From JBGMEA01 sp041447245 (lineage in GTDB: Bacteria; Bacillota; Clostridia; Eubacteriales; Anaerofustaceae), in contig JBGMEA010000001.1 in the NCBI GenBank assembly GCA_041447245.1, forward strand, positions 1-52,974: 52,974 nt of DNA, written 5' to 3'. The position numbers were made by a program, and so were the translations under genes. How positions within the stretch are numbered: the stretch's first letter is position 1; every line of letters begins with the position of its first letter. A model generated the notes under the pieces. It ran no database searches. It was not told the origin of the DNA and worked only from the letters and a program-made list of their open reading frames with translations. Positions 14,727 through 23,583 of this stretch are shown here, one piece after another.

Positions 14727-17177
14727 ATGACAGAGATGCAAAAATTTCAAATCCCGGTCGAAAAACTCAGAAGAGCCTGCGATTGCGAAAAAGAATTAAA
14801 CTTCTGCGAATCATCAAAAGATGTGGCTCCGTTTGAACAGGTAATCGGGCAGGATCGCGCATTGCGGGCCATGCAATTCGGATTGATGATGGATCTGCCG
14901 GATTATCATATTTTTGTCGTCGGTCCCCAGGGAACGGGGAAAAGCACCTTTACACAGTCAACGGTTTCAAAAACGGCGATGGCCGGAACGGTTCCGAATG
15001 ATTGGTGCTATATTTACAATTTCAGTGATCCGGATCAGCCGATCGCCGTTTCGCTCCCACCGGGAATGGGACGCGAGTTTCATAATGATATGAGGCAGCT
15101 TCTGGAAGAGTTGCGCGTGGAAATACCAAAGGCCTTTGAAGGCAATGTCTACGAACAACAGAAGGACGCCATTGTCAGTCAGCTTCAGAATGCAATGGAA
15201 CAGTTATTCAACACCGTGGAAGGGGAAGCGAGAAAATCAGGATTCACCGTAAAAAGCGCACCGCCCCGACTCGTTCTGGTTCCGCTCAAACAAGACGGAA
15301 CTCCCATGCCTCAGGATGAGTTCGAAAAACTTGATCCGCAGCTCAAAAAACAATATGAAGAACAGGGTCATCAGTTGGAAAAACGTCTGGATGAAACCCT
15401 GCATGAAGGGCAGCAACTCCAGAAAATCACCAACGAAAAAATTCTTCAACTGGAAAAAGACATTACCATGCAGGCGGCAGCCGAACCGTTCGGATCACTG
15501 AAAAAGAAATACGAGGAATACCCGCAGATTTCGGCTTACCTCGATGCGGCACTCAATGACATGCAGGAAAATCATACCGTGTTTCGTCCGGATGATTCAC
15601 AGCAAAAACAAAACCCGTTCGCTTTCATGCAGGAAGACAAAAACTATTTCGTACGATACGAAGTCAATCTGTTTGTCAGCAACGAAAAAACAGAGGGCGC
15701 TCCCGTCATCATCGAGTCAAATCCATATTATTACAATATATTCGGAAAGATCGAATATAAGAGCCAGGTATTGGCCGTCAGCACAGACCAGACAATGGTG
15801 AAAGCAGGTTCCCTGCATCGTGCAAACGGAGGATATCTGATCATACAGATCAGCGATCTGCTCAAAGACCCGATTTCTTGGGATGCGCTGAAAAAAGCAC
15901 TCAAGTATCGCCAGATTACGATCGAAAACATTGGGGAACAATATCGTTTGGTTCCTACCGTCGGACTCAGACCGGAACCGATTCCTTTGAATGTAAAAAT
16001 TGTTCTGATCGGCACTCCTTATGTATTTGAAATGCTGTATGCTTACGATGAAGATTTCAAAAAATTATTCAAGGTCAAAGTCGATTTCGACGTGGAAATG
16101 CCCCGCAACGAAGATAATATCTGTAAATATGTTTCTTTTGTAAGCGGCATCTGCGAAAAAAACAATTTGCTCCACTTTGACCGAACCGGGCTTTCCCGAT
16201 TGATTGAATACAGCTCCCGCATCGCGGAAGATCAGAATAAACTTTCCACGCGCTTCAGCGAGATGAGCGATGTGATCTATGAAGCGGCAACGATTGCCAA
16301 AATCAGCGGCGCTTCGTTCGTAAACGGAAATCATGTTGACTCCGCGATCAGAGAACGGAAAGCACGACTTGACAAAACCGAAGAAAAAATGCAGGAAATG
16401 ATTCGAAACGGAGACATTCTGATCAAAACCGAAGGAAAAGAAGTCGGGCAGATCAACGGACTTTCCGTCATCGGAATCGGAGGGTATACTTTCGGTATGC
16501 CATCGAGAATTACCGCCCGGACTTATGCAGGCCACGGCGGCGTCATCAATGTGGAGAGAGAAACCGAAATGAGCGGGAACATTCATTCTAAAGGTGTTTT
16601 GATCCTGAGCGGTTTTCTGGGCGGTAAATTTGCCCAAAAGAAACCAATGGGACTTACTGCGCAGATTACATTCGAACAAAATTACAGCGGTGTGGATGGT
16701 GACAGTGCCTCCAGCACAGAATTATATGCCATACTCTCCGCTCTTTCCGGCGTTCCGATCCGACAGGACATTGCGGTGACGGGCTCTGTCGATCAACGGG
16801 GCGATATTCAGCCGATCGGCGGGGCAACGCACAAAATAGAGGGATTCTTCGACCTGTGCAGCGCCAAAGGACTCACAGGAACTCAGGGAGTTATGATTCC
16901 GATACAGAATATTGAAAACCTCATGCTGAAAGACGAAGTACTTAATGCAGTAAAAGCGGGTAAATTTCACATCTACGCGATCAGCAGAATCGAAGAAGGT
17001 CTGGAATTGCTTACGGGTGTAACTGCCGGGAAAGCCGATGCAAAAGGGAATTATCCCCGCGAAAGTATCTTTGCTCTTGCAGAAGCAAAGCTGACGGAGT
17101 ACAACAAAATTCTCACTCCAAAGTCAAATTCGGAATCCGGTGCTAAAAAAAGAACCGCCTCTTCTGCAAAAAAATAA
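14727..17177 (+). CDS. Lon-family ATP-dependent protease (LonB/AAA_32 type)
   Basis: An 816-aa cytosolic AAA+ protease. The Walker A motif GPQGTGKST is at residues 66-74. A long coiled-coil-rich insert (about 160-300) follows, then the AAA_32-type ATPase core and a C-terminal Lon protease domain (about 570-780). The catalytic Ser660 lies in GDSAS and Lys703 in GGATHKIEGF; their 43-residue spacing equals that of the Lon dyad. No LAN substrate-binding domain of LonA is present, matching Lon-related proteases of clostridia. The ATG at 14727 has AAAGGAGA upstream, and the gene has its own promoter and terminator. The C-terminal tail is rich in Ser, Lys and Ala. Likely general protein quality control, unrelated to the neighbours. 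Confidence 0.93.
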   Translation: MTEMQKFQIPVEKLRRACDCEKELNFCESSKDVAPFEQVIGQDRALRAMQFGLMMDLPDYHIFVVGPQGTGKSTFTQSTVSKTAMAGTVPNDWCYIYNFSDPDQPIAVSLPPGMGREFHNDMRQLLEELRVEIPKAFEGNVYEQQKDAIVSQLQNAMEQLFNTVEGEARKSGFTVKSAPPRLVLVPLKQDGTPMPQDEFEKLDPQLKKQYEEQGHQLEKRLDETLHEGQQLQKITNEKILQLEKDITMQAAAEPFGSLKKKYEEYPQISAYLDAALNDMQENHTVFRPDDSQQKQNPFAFMQEDKNYFVRYEVNLFVSNEKTEGAPVIIESNPYYYNIFGKIEYKSQVLAVSTDQTMVKAGSLHRANGGYLIIQISDLLKDPISWDALKKALKYRQITIENIGEQYRLVPTVGLRPEPIPLNVKIVLIGTPYVFEMLYAYDEDFKKLFKVKVDFDVEMPRNEDNICKYVSFVSGICEKNNLLHFDRTGLSRLIEYSSRIAEDQNKLSTRFSEMSDVIYEAATIAKISGASFVNGNHVDSAIRERKARLDKTEEKMQEMIRNGDILIKTEGKEVGQINGLSVIGIGGYTFGMPSRITARTYAGHGGVINVERETEMSGNIHSKGVLILSGFLGGKFAQKKPMGLTAQITFEQNYSGVDGDSASSTELYAILSALSGVPIRQDIAVTGSVDQRGDIQPIGGATHKIEGFFDLCSAKGLTGTQGVMIPIQNIENLMLKDEVLNAVKAGKFHIYAISRIEEGLELLTGVTAGKADAKGNYPRESIFALAEAKLTEYNKILTPKSNSESGAKKRTASSAKK

Positions 17178-17213
17178 AATTCGGATTGATAGCACGACTA
17201 ACAGACTTCCGCG

Positions 17214-17250
17214 AAAGCAGCTTGTCGATTGACAAGCTGCTTTTTATTTT
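17214..17250 (+). terminator. Intrinsic terminator of Lon-like gene
   Basis: AAAGCAGCTTGTC (17214-17226), GATT loop, GACAAGCTGCTTT (17231-17243), then a T-rich run. A strong Rho-independent terminator. Confidence 0.9.
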
Positions 17251-17391
17251 TCATAAACGAGATGAATTCAAATTCTACGGTCTGTTTCTTTTTCGCATTC
17301 GGATTTGGTGCTATAATAATGACAAAAAGAAGCGGAAATGCCTCCGCATTCAAACGCGGAAAGGACGGCTGTCGAATCGAGGTGTTGCATA

Positions 17392-17952
17392 ATGCCGGAT
17401 TCTTCCATTACCAAGCGTGCACTTGCAGAAGCAATGAAAACGCTCATGAAGCAATATCCGATGGAAAAAATAAAAATCGGTGATATTGTTGCATTATGCA
17501 ATATGAACCGACAGAGTTTTTATTATCATTTTAAAGACAAATATGATCTGGTCAACTGGATTTATTACACGGAGTTTTTCGAAGGAATTCTCGGCTCATC
17601 CGAGGAACCGGACTGGGGAATGATCGAACGGATCTGTGATTTTTTTTATGAGAATAAAGTGTTTTACAGCAACGCACTTCGTGTCCGGGGGCAGAATTCT
17701 TTTTCGGAATATTTCAACGAAGTAATCCACCCTCTGATCCGCGCGCATTTTGATACCGTTTATCGAAACGATCCGAATCAGGAATTTTATGCCACTTTTT
17801 TTGCCGATTCCATTCGCATATCCATCACCCGTTGGCTGTTGGAGGGCGCGCAACAGACTCCGCAAGAATTTGTTACTCTGATAAAAAAAGCCGCAACGGG
17901 ATTTGCCTACAAATTGATCGAAGACGAAGAACAATCTTCCGAACCGAATTGA
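17392..17952 (+). CDS. TetR-family transcriptional regulator (DhaS-like)
   Basis: A 186-aa protein. The N-terminal TetR HTH lies at residues 5-55 (ITKRALAEAMKTLMKQYPME, then IKIGDIVALCNMNRQSFYYHF and KDKYDLVNW). The C-terminal helical domain resembles that of the DhaS/TetR_C group. The ATG at 17392 has GAGG upstream; the upstream in-frame ATG at 17338 has no site. An extended -10 (TGCTATAAT, 17309-17317) precedes it. Its 3' end overlaps the convergent degenerate radical SAM gene by 46 bases, so it probably regulates the radical SAM pair to its right. Confidence 0.88.
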   Translation: MPDSSITKRALAEAMKTLMKQYPMEKIKIGDIVALCNMNRQSFYYHFKDKYDLVNWIYYTEFFEGILGSSEEPDWGMIERICDFFYENKVFYSNALRVRGQNSFSEYFNEVIHPLIRAHFDTVYRNDPNQEFYATFFADSIRISITRWLLEGAQQTPQEFVTLIKKAATGFAYKLIEDEEQSSEPN

Positions 17953-18989
17953 GGAAGCGGAAAACACGCCCTGCAGATTTCATAAATCGAATCCTTATTA
18001 ATATTAAAACCCGTATTCTTGTCCCCGATCCGTTTCGTTGAAACATTTCCGGAAGCGTCAATACTTAAAAAAGTATCCCGAGCGCAAATTGCATGATCAA
18101 TGTAAGAAAAATCTTCATAAAAATCAATGATGAAACTGTGATACGGCATGTCTGTTTTGGTTTTTCTGATCCATTCGGACATGTCTTTTTTTTGTCTTTC
18201 GGCAGAAATTCCTCCATCGATCAAAAAACAAAAATTTTCATGATCGGCATCATCCAATCCGTTTCGAACGGCATCATCGGAACAAAATTCTTCCATTACG
18301 CGATACGTGCCGTACAGTACCCCTCTTCCGTTTAACATTGCCTCAACAGCCGTTATCGAATTGCTGTATCTGTCTTGATCCGACAAAACAAACATGGTGT
18401 TCCCATATTGCAAAGCCCGGCTCACAGCAGTCACCGAAACAGCATCCGGTTCACAAAACGCAAATGCGCACGCATGCGGATTCTCCCCGGACAACTCAAT
18501 CATATCAATCAACAGTTCTTCCTCTTTCCCGACAAAAAACAAACTGCATTCGATTCCGAGCGATTCTCCCTGATGCAGGATTCCTTTGACGGTCTGCAAG
18601 GATAATCCGCGTTGCGAAGGAAAACGCAAATCAAAAATAAATTTCCATGGCAGCGCAAATCCATGTTTTCGGGCAAATGCTCTGATTTTTTCCGCATCGG
18701 CAGTCCACACATGATAACCGAGATTCATGCCGAAGCTCTTCAGAAATCGTTCGTCAGTCTGATCTATCACCCGTTTGCTCAATTGATAATAAGCTGATTG
18801 CGGATTTTCAAGTATCCGTTGCGCAAAAGAAAAGAAGTCCTGCTGTGCATTCCCTTTCGAAAGCCGTTTCCCCAAATCGACCAGATTGCGAATCCCCCGA
18901 TCGGAACACTCTTTCATATCACGGATTCCTTTGGATACTGCGATATCAATCAGACTTTCCGCCATGGTTGTTTTCCTGTTCATTTTCAT
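17907..18989 (-). CDS. Degenerate radical SAM paralogue lacking the Fe-S cluster motif
   Basis: A 360-aa protein that I could not place by itself, but it aligns along its length with the radical SAM protein divergently encoded at 19180-20556. ALPWKFIFD (102-110) matches IPWAILMD, SLQTVKGILHQGESLG (120-135) matches SLETLDDIIQQGKELG, and IIDFYEDFSYIDHAICARDT matches the TLDFWNDGEFVQGCIAGGRR region. The segment that carries CxxxCxxC in the partner is deleted (LRFPSQRG at 111-118), and the SAM-binding GGEP is replaced by VGKEEEL at 143-149. It should bind neither the [4Fe-4S] cluster nor act as a radical enzyme, so it may be a pseudoenzyme or regulatory subunit. The start at 18989 has AAAGG 6 bases upstream; 18965 (MAESLIDI) is an alternative. 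Confidence 0.75.
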   Translation of the reverse strand: MKMNRKTTMAESLIDIAVSKGIRDMKECSDRGIRNLVDLGKRLSKGNAQQDFFSFAQRILENPQSAYYQLSKRVIDQTDERFLKSFGMNLGYHVWTADAEKIRAFARKHGFALPWKFIFDLRFPSQRGLSLQTVKGILHQGESLGIECSLFFVGKEEELLIDMIELSGENPHACAFAFCEPDAVSVTAVSRALQYGNTMFVLSDQDRYSNSITAVEAMLNGRGVLYGTYRVMEEFCSDDAVRNGLDDADHENFCFLIDGGISAERQKKDMSEWIRKTKTDMPYHSFIIDFYEDFSYIDHAICARDTFLSIDASGNVSTKRIGDKNTGFNINKDSIYEICRACFPLPQFGSEDCSSSSINL

Positions 18990-19179
18990 CCAATGCCTTT
19001 CTGCACTGGACTGATCATACCCCCGGAAGAGCAAAAACGGAATAGACAAAACAAAAATATGTCAAATAATCGGACAAGTTTGCCGGGTGTCGCAATTTCG
19101 GACAAATCAAAAAACTGTCTAATGATTTTTCTCTGCGCATGAATTACAATAGCCGCAGAAAAACGGCAAGGAGTATAAA

Positions 19180-20556
19180 ATGAGTATGACAGAACATTCT
19201 TTTAAAGAGAACATGCAAAGTTTCGGTCTCAAACGGGTGATCGGATATCTGGATGCGGATCCGGATAATAATGTTCCGAAAATCCTGAACTGGCTGATTA
19301 AATCCGACAACCGTTTTGTCGCACCTCAGGCGAAAGCCGTGCAGGACGTGCTCGGAAGCAAAGACAGTAATTGGCACCGTCTCGTGGACAGCCTGTGGAC
19401 AGATATTGACGACGGGGTGAGAAGAAGAATATTCGAAAACCTGATTATCAACGCATCCTTCCTGGGAGGCAAACGACAGGAAAAAAACAGAGAAACATTC
19501 GGCTGTAATATTCCATGGGCGATTTTGATGGATCCGACCTCCGCGTGCAATCTGAAATGCACCGGATGTTGGGCAGCCGACTACGGCAATAAAATGAACA
19601 TGAGCCTCGAAACGTTGGATGACATTATTCAACAGGGCAAAGAGCTTGGTGTTTATTTTTACATCTACTCAGGAGGCGAACCGCTTGTTCGCAAAGATGA
19701 TATCATCCGGCTTTGCGAAAAGCACCCGGACTGTCAGTTTCTCTCCTTTACCAACGGAACGCTGATCGATGAATCCTTTGCGAACGAAATGCTTCGCGTA
19801 AAAAATTTTATTCCGGCTATCAGCGTCGAAGGATTCGAAGAAGCGACGGACTCCAGACGCGGGCAAGGCACCTATCAGGCCGTCGTCCGTGCTATGGAAC
19901 TGCTGAAAAAGAAAAAGCTTCCCTTTGGGATTTCCTGCTGCTATACGAGCCAGAACACCGATGTCATCGGCAGCGAAGCTTATTTTGATGACATGATCGA
20001 AAAAGGTGCGAAATTCGCATGGTTTTTCACCTATATGCCCATCGGGGTTGATGCGGTGCCGGAGTTGATGGTCAGTGCGCAGCAGAGAGCCTTTATGTAT
20101 GAACGCATCCGTTCGTTTCGCAAAACAAAACCGATTTTCACATTGGACTTTTGGAATGACGGAGAGTTCGTTCAGGGTTGTATCGCAGGAGGAAGAAGAT
20201 ATCTGCATATCAACGCAAACGGAGATATCGAACCTTGCGCATTTATGCATTATTCCGATTCGAGTATTTACGAAAAATCTCTGTTGGAAGCCCTCCAATC
20301 ACCCCTCTTTATGCAGTATCGCAAAAATCAGCCATTCAACCAAAATCACCTGAGACCGTGCCCTCTGCTGGATAACCCGGGAGCGCTTGCAAAAATGGTA
20401 GATCGATCCGAAGCAAAATCCACCGACATGCAAAATCCGGAAGATGTCCATGATCTTTCTGCCAAATGCGAACATGCGGCTCATGAATGGGAGCCCCAGG
20501 CTGACGCAATTTGGGAACAATCTCAAAAAAAGAAAAAAGAGCAGTCGATTGCATAG
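19180..20556 (+). CDS. Radical SAM protein with SPASM-like C-terminus
   Basis: A 458-aa Fe-S enzyme. A helical N-terminal region (1-105) is followed by the radical SAM core with Cys123, Cys127 and Cys130 (CxxxCxxC) and GGEP at 165-168. A Cys-containing C-terminal region (QGCIAGG, DIEPCAF, RPCPLLDNPG, AKCEHAAHE) suggests auxiliary clusters of the SPASM kind. AGGAG precedes the ATG; MTEH at 19186 is a second possible start. Relatives are annotated as Fe-S oxidoreductases or peptide-modifying enzymes; no precursor peptide is recognised next to it. It is divergently paired with its degenerate paralogue and flanked by a TetR gene, which suggests a small regulated cassette of unknown function. Confidence 0.88.
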   Translation: MSMTEHSFKENMQSFGLKRVIGYLDADPDNNVPKILNWLIKSDNRFVAPQAKAVQDVLGSKDSNWHRLVDSLWTDIDDGVRRRIFENLIINASFLGGKRQEKNRETFGCNIPWAILMDPTSACNLKCTGCWAADYGNKMNMSLETLDDIIQQGKELGVYFYIYSGGEPLVRKDDIIRLCEKHPDCQFLSFTNGTLIDESFANEMLRVKNFIPAISVEGFEEATDSRRGQGTYQAVVRAMELLKKKKLPFGISCCYTSQNTDVIGSEAYFDDMIEKGAKFAWFFTYMPIGVDAVPELMVSAQQRAFMYERIRSFRKTKPIFTLDFWNDGEFVQGCIAGGRRYLHINANGDIEPCAFMHYSDSSIYEKSLLEALQSPLFMQYRKNQPFNQNHLRPCPLLDNPGALAKMVDRSEAKSTDMQNPEDVHDLSAKCEHAAHEWEPQADAIWEQSQKKKKEQSIA

Positions 20557-20685
20557 ATTTCTCTGAAATCTTTTCAATCAAACTCAGAAATTGCAATCAA
20601 CCACAAAAAAATCATCGGCACACCTAATTATTTATGTGAACATACCGACACACATATTGAATCCAATTGAAAGGGGGATGTGCCG

Positions 20686-21018
20686 ATGAGTATTTCGGGC
20701 ATATCGTCAGACAGCACTTCTTACACCGCAAGTGCTTCCAATTCAACCAATGCGGGTTCTACGGTTGACAAGCTGGAGCAAAAAATCAAAAATCTTGAAA
20801 CCAAACTGAAGACCATCTCTCAGCAAGATGGAGACGAAGACTTGAAAGAAAAACAGATTCAGCTGATTCAAAATCAGATTGAACAGATTCAAGCACAAAT
20901 TGACCGCATCGAAGCACAGCAGCAAGCAAAACAAGATGCACAGCAAGCAGAGCAACAGGCAGCAAACGAAACAAATCAAGCGGAGCAAACGGGCGCTATT
21001 TTAGATGTATTTGCATAA
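20686..21018 (+). CDS. FlxA-like coiled-coil protein
   Basis: A 110-aa soluble protein: a Ser/Thr-rich N-terminus (1-27), a long coiled coil (28-80; VDKLEQKIKNLETKLKTI, then IQLIQNQIEQIQAQIDRIEA) and a Gln/Ala-rich tail that ends ILDVFA. This layout matches the FlxA-like family, small proteins of unknown function found in many clostridia. The ATG at 20686 has AGGGGG 8 bases upstream. It is transcribed alone and ends at the terminator at 21062-21099. There are no flagellar genes nearby. Confidence 0.8.
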   Translation: MSISGISSDSTSYTASASNSTNAGSTVDKLEQKIKNLETKLKTISQQDGDEDLKEKQIQLIQNQIEQIQAQIDRIEAQQQAKQDAQQAEQQAANETNQAEQTGAILDVFA

Positions 21019-21061
21019 TGTGTCTGACGCACTGTGACAGAATGAAGAGAATTTTATAAAC

Positions 21062-21099
21062 AAAAGACGAATATCTTAAAATGGTAATCGTCTTTTTTT
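21062..21099 (+). terminator. Intrinsic terminator of FlxA-like gene
   Basis: AAAAGACGA (21062-21070) and TCGTCTTTT (21088-21096), followed by a run of seven T. Confidence 0.7.
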
Positions 21100-21176
21100 G
21101 TGCTTCCTCTTTTGGATTTTGCGACCTTCGTTATCTATAATTCCTGATTAAATTCAAATGCATTCGGATGATCTTA

Positions 21177-21205
21177 TTGACAAATTCTTTACCCTGTGCT
21201 AAAGT
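21177..21205 (+). promoter_or_regulatory. Sigma-A promoter of cobalamin operon
   Basis: TTGACA (21177-21182), 17-base spacer, extended -10 TGCTAAAGT ending at 21205. The cobalamin riboswitch starts about 20 bases downstream. Confidence 0.75.
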
Positions 21206-21224
21206 CTGAATAGCGAAATAAGAA

Positions 21225-21386
21225 AAATGCAAGCGTGCAATAAACTGCACAAAGGGAAGTCGGGTGAAAATCCCGCACAGGGCCGCTGCTGTAATTGCGG
21301 AGTGCGATCCAATAAGCCACTGACACAAACGTCGGGAAGGCGGATCAAACGAGGAAGCATAAGTCAGAAGACCTGCTTGTCATTTG
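21225..21386 (+). promoter_or_regulatory. Cobalamin riboswitch 1 (aptamer)
   Basis: Conserved elements appear in order: GGGAAGTCGGGTGAAAATCC, a GCCGCTGCTGTAA segment, AAGCCACTG, GGGAAGGCG and the B12 box AAGTCAGAAGACCTGC (21362-21377). The closing helix P1 is formed by AAATG/CAAG (21225-21233) with CTTG/CATTT (21377-21386). It leads the 20-kb cobalamin operon, so bound adenosyl- or other cobalamin should lower expression of the pathway. Confidence 0.95.
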
Positions 21387-21440
21387 CTTAACCGTTACTC
21401 TTCGGGTCAACAGAGTGGTTTCAAGCAGGTCATTTTTATC
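21371..21440 (+). promoter_or_regulatory. Expression-platform hairpin of riboswitch 1
   Basis: GACCTGCTTG (21371-21380) pairs with CAAGCAGGTC (21423-21432), followed by ATTTTTAT. The 5' arm reuses the end of the B12 box and the P1 3' strand, so aptamer and hairpin compete. An inner ACTCT/AGAGT stem also exists. Confidence 0.65.
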
Positions 21441-21462
21441 AAGGATATTGTTTTGACAGTGA

Positions 21463-21504
21463 CACCAATCTTTACCGAATGAGGCAAAGTTTGGTGTTTT
21501 TTTG
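21463..21504 (+). terminator. Second terminator after riboswitch 1
   Basis: ACACCAATCTTT (21463-21474) and AAAGTTTGGTGT (21487-21498) form a 12-bp stem with one mismatch, followed by a run of T. It is the strongest U-tract terminator in this leader. The remaining bases to 21733 contain no recognised gene. Confidence 0.75.
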
Positions 21505-21733
21505 TTTTTTCAAAACATCGGACACATTCCCGAAATCAAGTTTAAACTCACCACAGCTGGCGCAGTGATGTTATCGATGATACGAAAAAATTATGCATTC
21601 TAAGATAGCAGTCAGGCGGAGCGAACTCTGCCGATTTTCATTTTTTACGGCATTCATCGTCATTTACTGCCGAACTCACAGGTTATCGCTGATTGAAGGG
21701 AGTCCCTTTCAAGCAAAAGGAAGACAGATTCAT

Positions 21734-22876
21734 ATGCAAGATTATATTGTGAAAGACAATAAACGTCTGCGTTTCGGCTACACGACCGGTTCCTGCGCTG
21801 CGGGCGCCGCCAAAGCAGCTGCCGAAATGCTTCTGCACGGAGGAATCATTGAACAGGTATCGATCCTTACACCGAAAGGCACGGAACTGAACCTATACGT
21901 GGAGGAGATCGAAACAACGGATATCGGAGTTTCCTGCTGTATTCGAAAAGACAGCGGAGATGACCCCGATGTCACGAACGGCATCCGCGTTTATGCAGAA
22001 GTGTCGAGAACAAACGATATGGGAATGATAGAACTCAGCGGAGGAATCGGTGTCGGAAGAGTGACAAAACCCGGGCTGGCTTGCCCTGTGGGAGAAGCGG
22101 CAATCAATCCCGTGCCGAGACGTATGATCGAAGCGGAAGTGCGCAGAGTCGCGGAACTTTACGATTACAAAGAAGGATTGCGTGTCACGATTTCTGTTCC
22201 GGAAGGAGTGGAAATCGCCAAACGAACATTTAATCCCAGACTCGGAATCGAAGGCGGAATTTCCATACTCGGTACAAGCGGAATCGTGGAACCGATGAGC
22301 GAACAGGCGCTGATCGATTCGATCAAAGCAGAAATGAATGTCCTTTTCGCGGCAGGCTACCGCAAACTGATTGTCTCACCCGGGAACTACGGCACGGCGT
22401 TTGCGCAGATGAATCTGAATGTGCGGGTGAACAATGCCATTCAGTGCAGCAACTTCATAGGAGAAACTATCGATTACGCCGCACAATGCGGTTTTAGTGA
22501 ATTGTTGTTGATCGGACACATCGGAAAATTCGTCAAACTGGCAGGCGGTATTATGAACACGCATTCCAGATATGCCGACTGTCGCATGGAACTGATCACG
22601 GCGCATACGGCATTGGCGGGAGCCGATCATTCCTTATTAGAAAAGATCATGCAGTGCGTAACAACGGATGATGCGATCAGCCTGCTTAAAGATGCAGGAT
22701 GCTACGACAGTGTCATGCACTCTCTGATCGGAAAAATCGATTATTATGTCAATCAACGAACATACGGAAAACTCAAAATAGAAGCCGTCATGTTTTCCAA
22801 TCAATACGGAATTCTGGCGAAAACGGACGGAGCGGACCAACTGCTCCGAATCATACAAACGGAGGAAAACAAATGA
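21734..22876 (+). CDS. cbiD: Cobalt-precorrin-5B C1-methyltransferase CbiD
   Basis: A 380-aa enzyme that adds a SAM methyl to C1 of cobalt-precorrin-5B in the anaerobic pathway. The N-terminal signature GYTTGSCAAGAAKAA is clear, and the length is normal for CbiD. The ATG at 21734 has AAAGGAAG upstream; in-frame readings from 21593 lack a site. It is first in the riboswitch-led operon, and its stop overlaps the cbiL start (ATGA). CbiD, CbiG and the other Cbi proteins here mark the early-cobalt, oxygen-independent route. Confidence 0.96.
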   Translation: MQDYIVKDNKRLRFGYTTGSCAAGAAKAAAEMLLHGGIIEQVSILTPKGTELNLYVEEIETTDIGVSCCIRKDSGDDPDVTNGIRVYAEVSRTNDMGMIELSGGIGVGRVTKPGLACPVGEAAINPVPRRMIEAEVRRVAELYDYKEGLRVTISVPEGVEIAKRTFNPRLGIEGGISILGTSGIVEPMSEQALIDSIKAEMNVLFAAGYRKLIVSPGNYGTAFAQMNLNVRVNNAIQCSNFIGETIDYAAQCGFSELLLIGHIGKFVKLAGGIMNTHSRYADCRMELITAHTALAGADHSLLEKIMQCVTTDDAISLLKDAGCYDSVMHSLIGKIDYYVNQRTYGKLKIEAVMFSNQYGILAKTDGADQLLRIIQTEENK

Positions 22877-23583
22877 CGGGAATCTTATACGGCGTCGGCA
22901 TCGGACCGGGCGATCCGGAACTGCTGACGCTCAAAGCAGCCGCAGCGATCCGCGCCTGCGATATCATAGCCATCCCCAAATCCGGTGACGGAGACAGGGT
23001 AGCCTACAATATCGCGCTTAAGGCTGTGCCTGAAATGAAGGACAAAGAAATCATGCTGCTGGATATGCCGATGACCAGAGACAAAGAAATTCTGCGTGCA
23101 TCCCATCAGGCGGCAGCGAAACAAATCGGCTCGGTTTTGGATCAGGGTCTGTCCGTTGCCTTTCTGACCCTCGGAGATCCGACGGTCTACTCGACTTATA
23201 TTTATGTGCATAAGCTGATCAAAGAACTCGGATACCATCCTGTCATCATCCCCGGCGTCACTTCCTTCTGCGCTGTGGCAGCACGATTGAGCGACTCTTT
23301 GACGGAAGCTTCCGAACCGCTGCACATCATACCGGGTTCTTATGACTGTCTGGAAGAATGCATTGATTTGCCCGGCACGAAAGTGCTGATGAAAACAGGC
23401 AAGTCTCTGCCGAAAGTAAAGAAACTGCTGAACGATCGGGGACTGCTCGGTGTCACAAAAATGGTACAAAACTGCGGCATGAGCAACGAAACAGTCTATG
23501 AAACTATGACGGACATGAATCAGGAATCGGGATATTTTTCGATCCTGGTCGTAAAAGAGAACGCTGACGGAGGTAAGAAATGA
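22873..23583 (+). CDS. cbiL: (Cobalt-)precorrin-2 C20-methyltransferase CbiL
   Basis: A 236-aa SAM-dependent tetrapyrrole methyltransferase. The N-terminal loop GVGIGPGDPELLTLKA, the LTLGDPTVYSTY loop and IPGVTSFCAVAARL place it in the C20-methyltransferase (CbiL/CobI) group. GGAGG precedes the ATG, which overlaps the cbiD stop by four bases; the cbiF start overlaps its own stop in the same way. It makes cobalt-factor III/precorrin-3 from factor II. Confidence 0.95.
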   Translation: MTGILYGVGIGPGDPELLTLKAAAAIRACDIIAIPKSGDGDRVAYNIALKAVPEMKDKEIMLLDMPMTRDKEILRASHQAAAKQIGSVLDQGLSVAFLTLGDPTVYSTYIYVHKLIKELGYHPVIIPGVTSFCAVAARLSDSLTEASEPLHIIPGSYDCLEECIDLPGTKVLMKTGKSLPKVKKLLNDRGLLGVTKMVQNCGMSNETVYETMTDMNQESGYFSILVVKENADGGKK

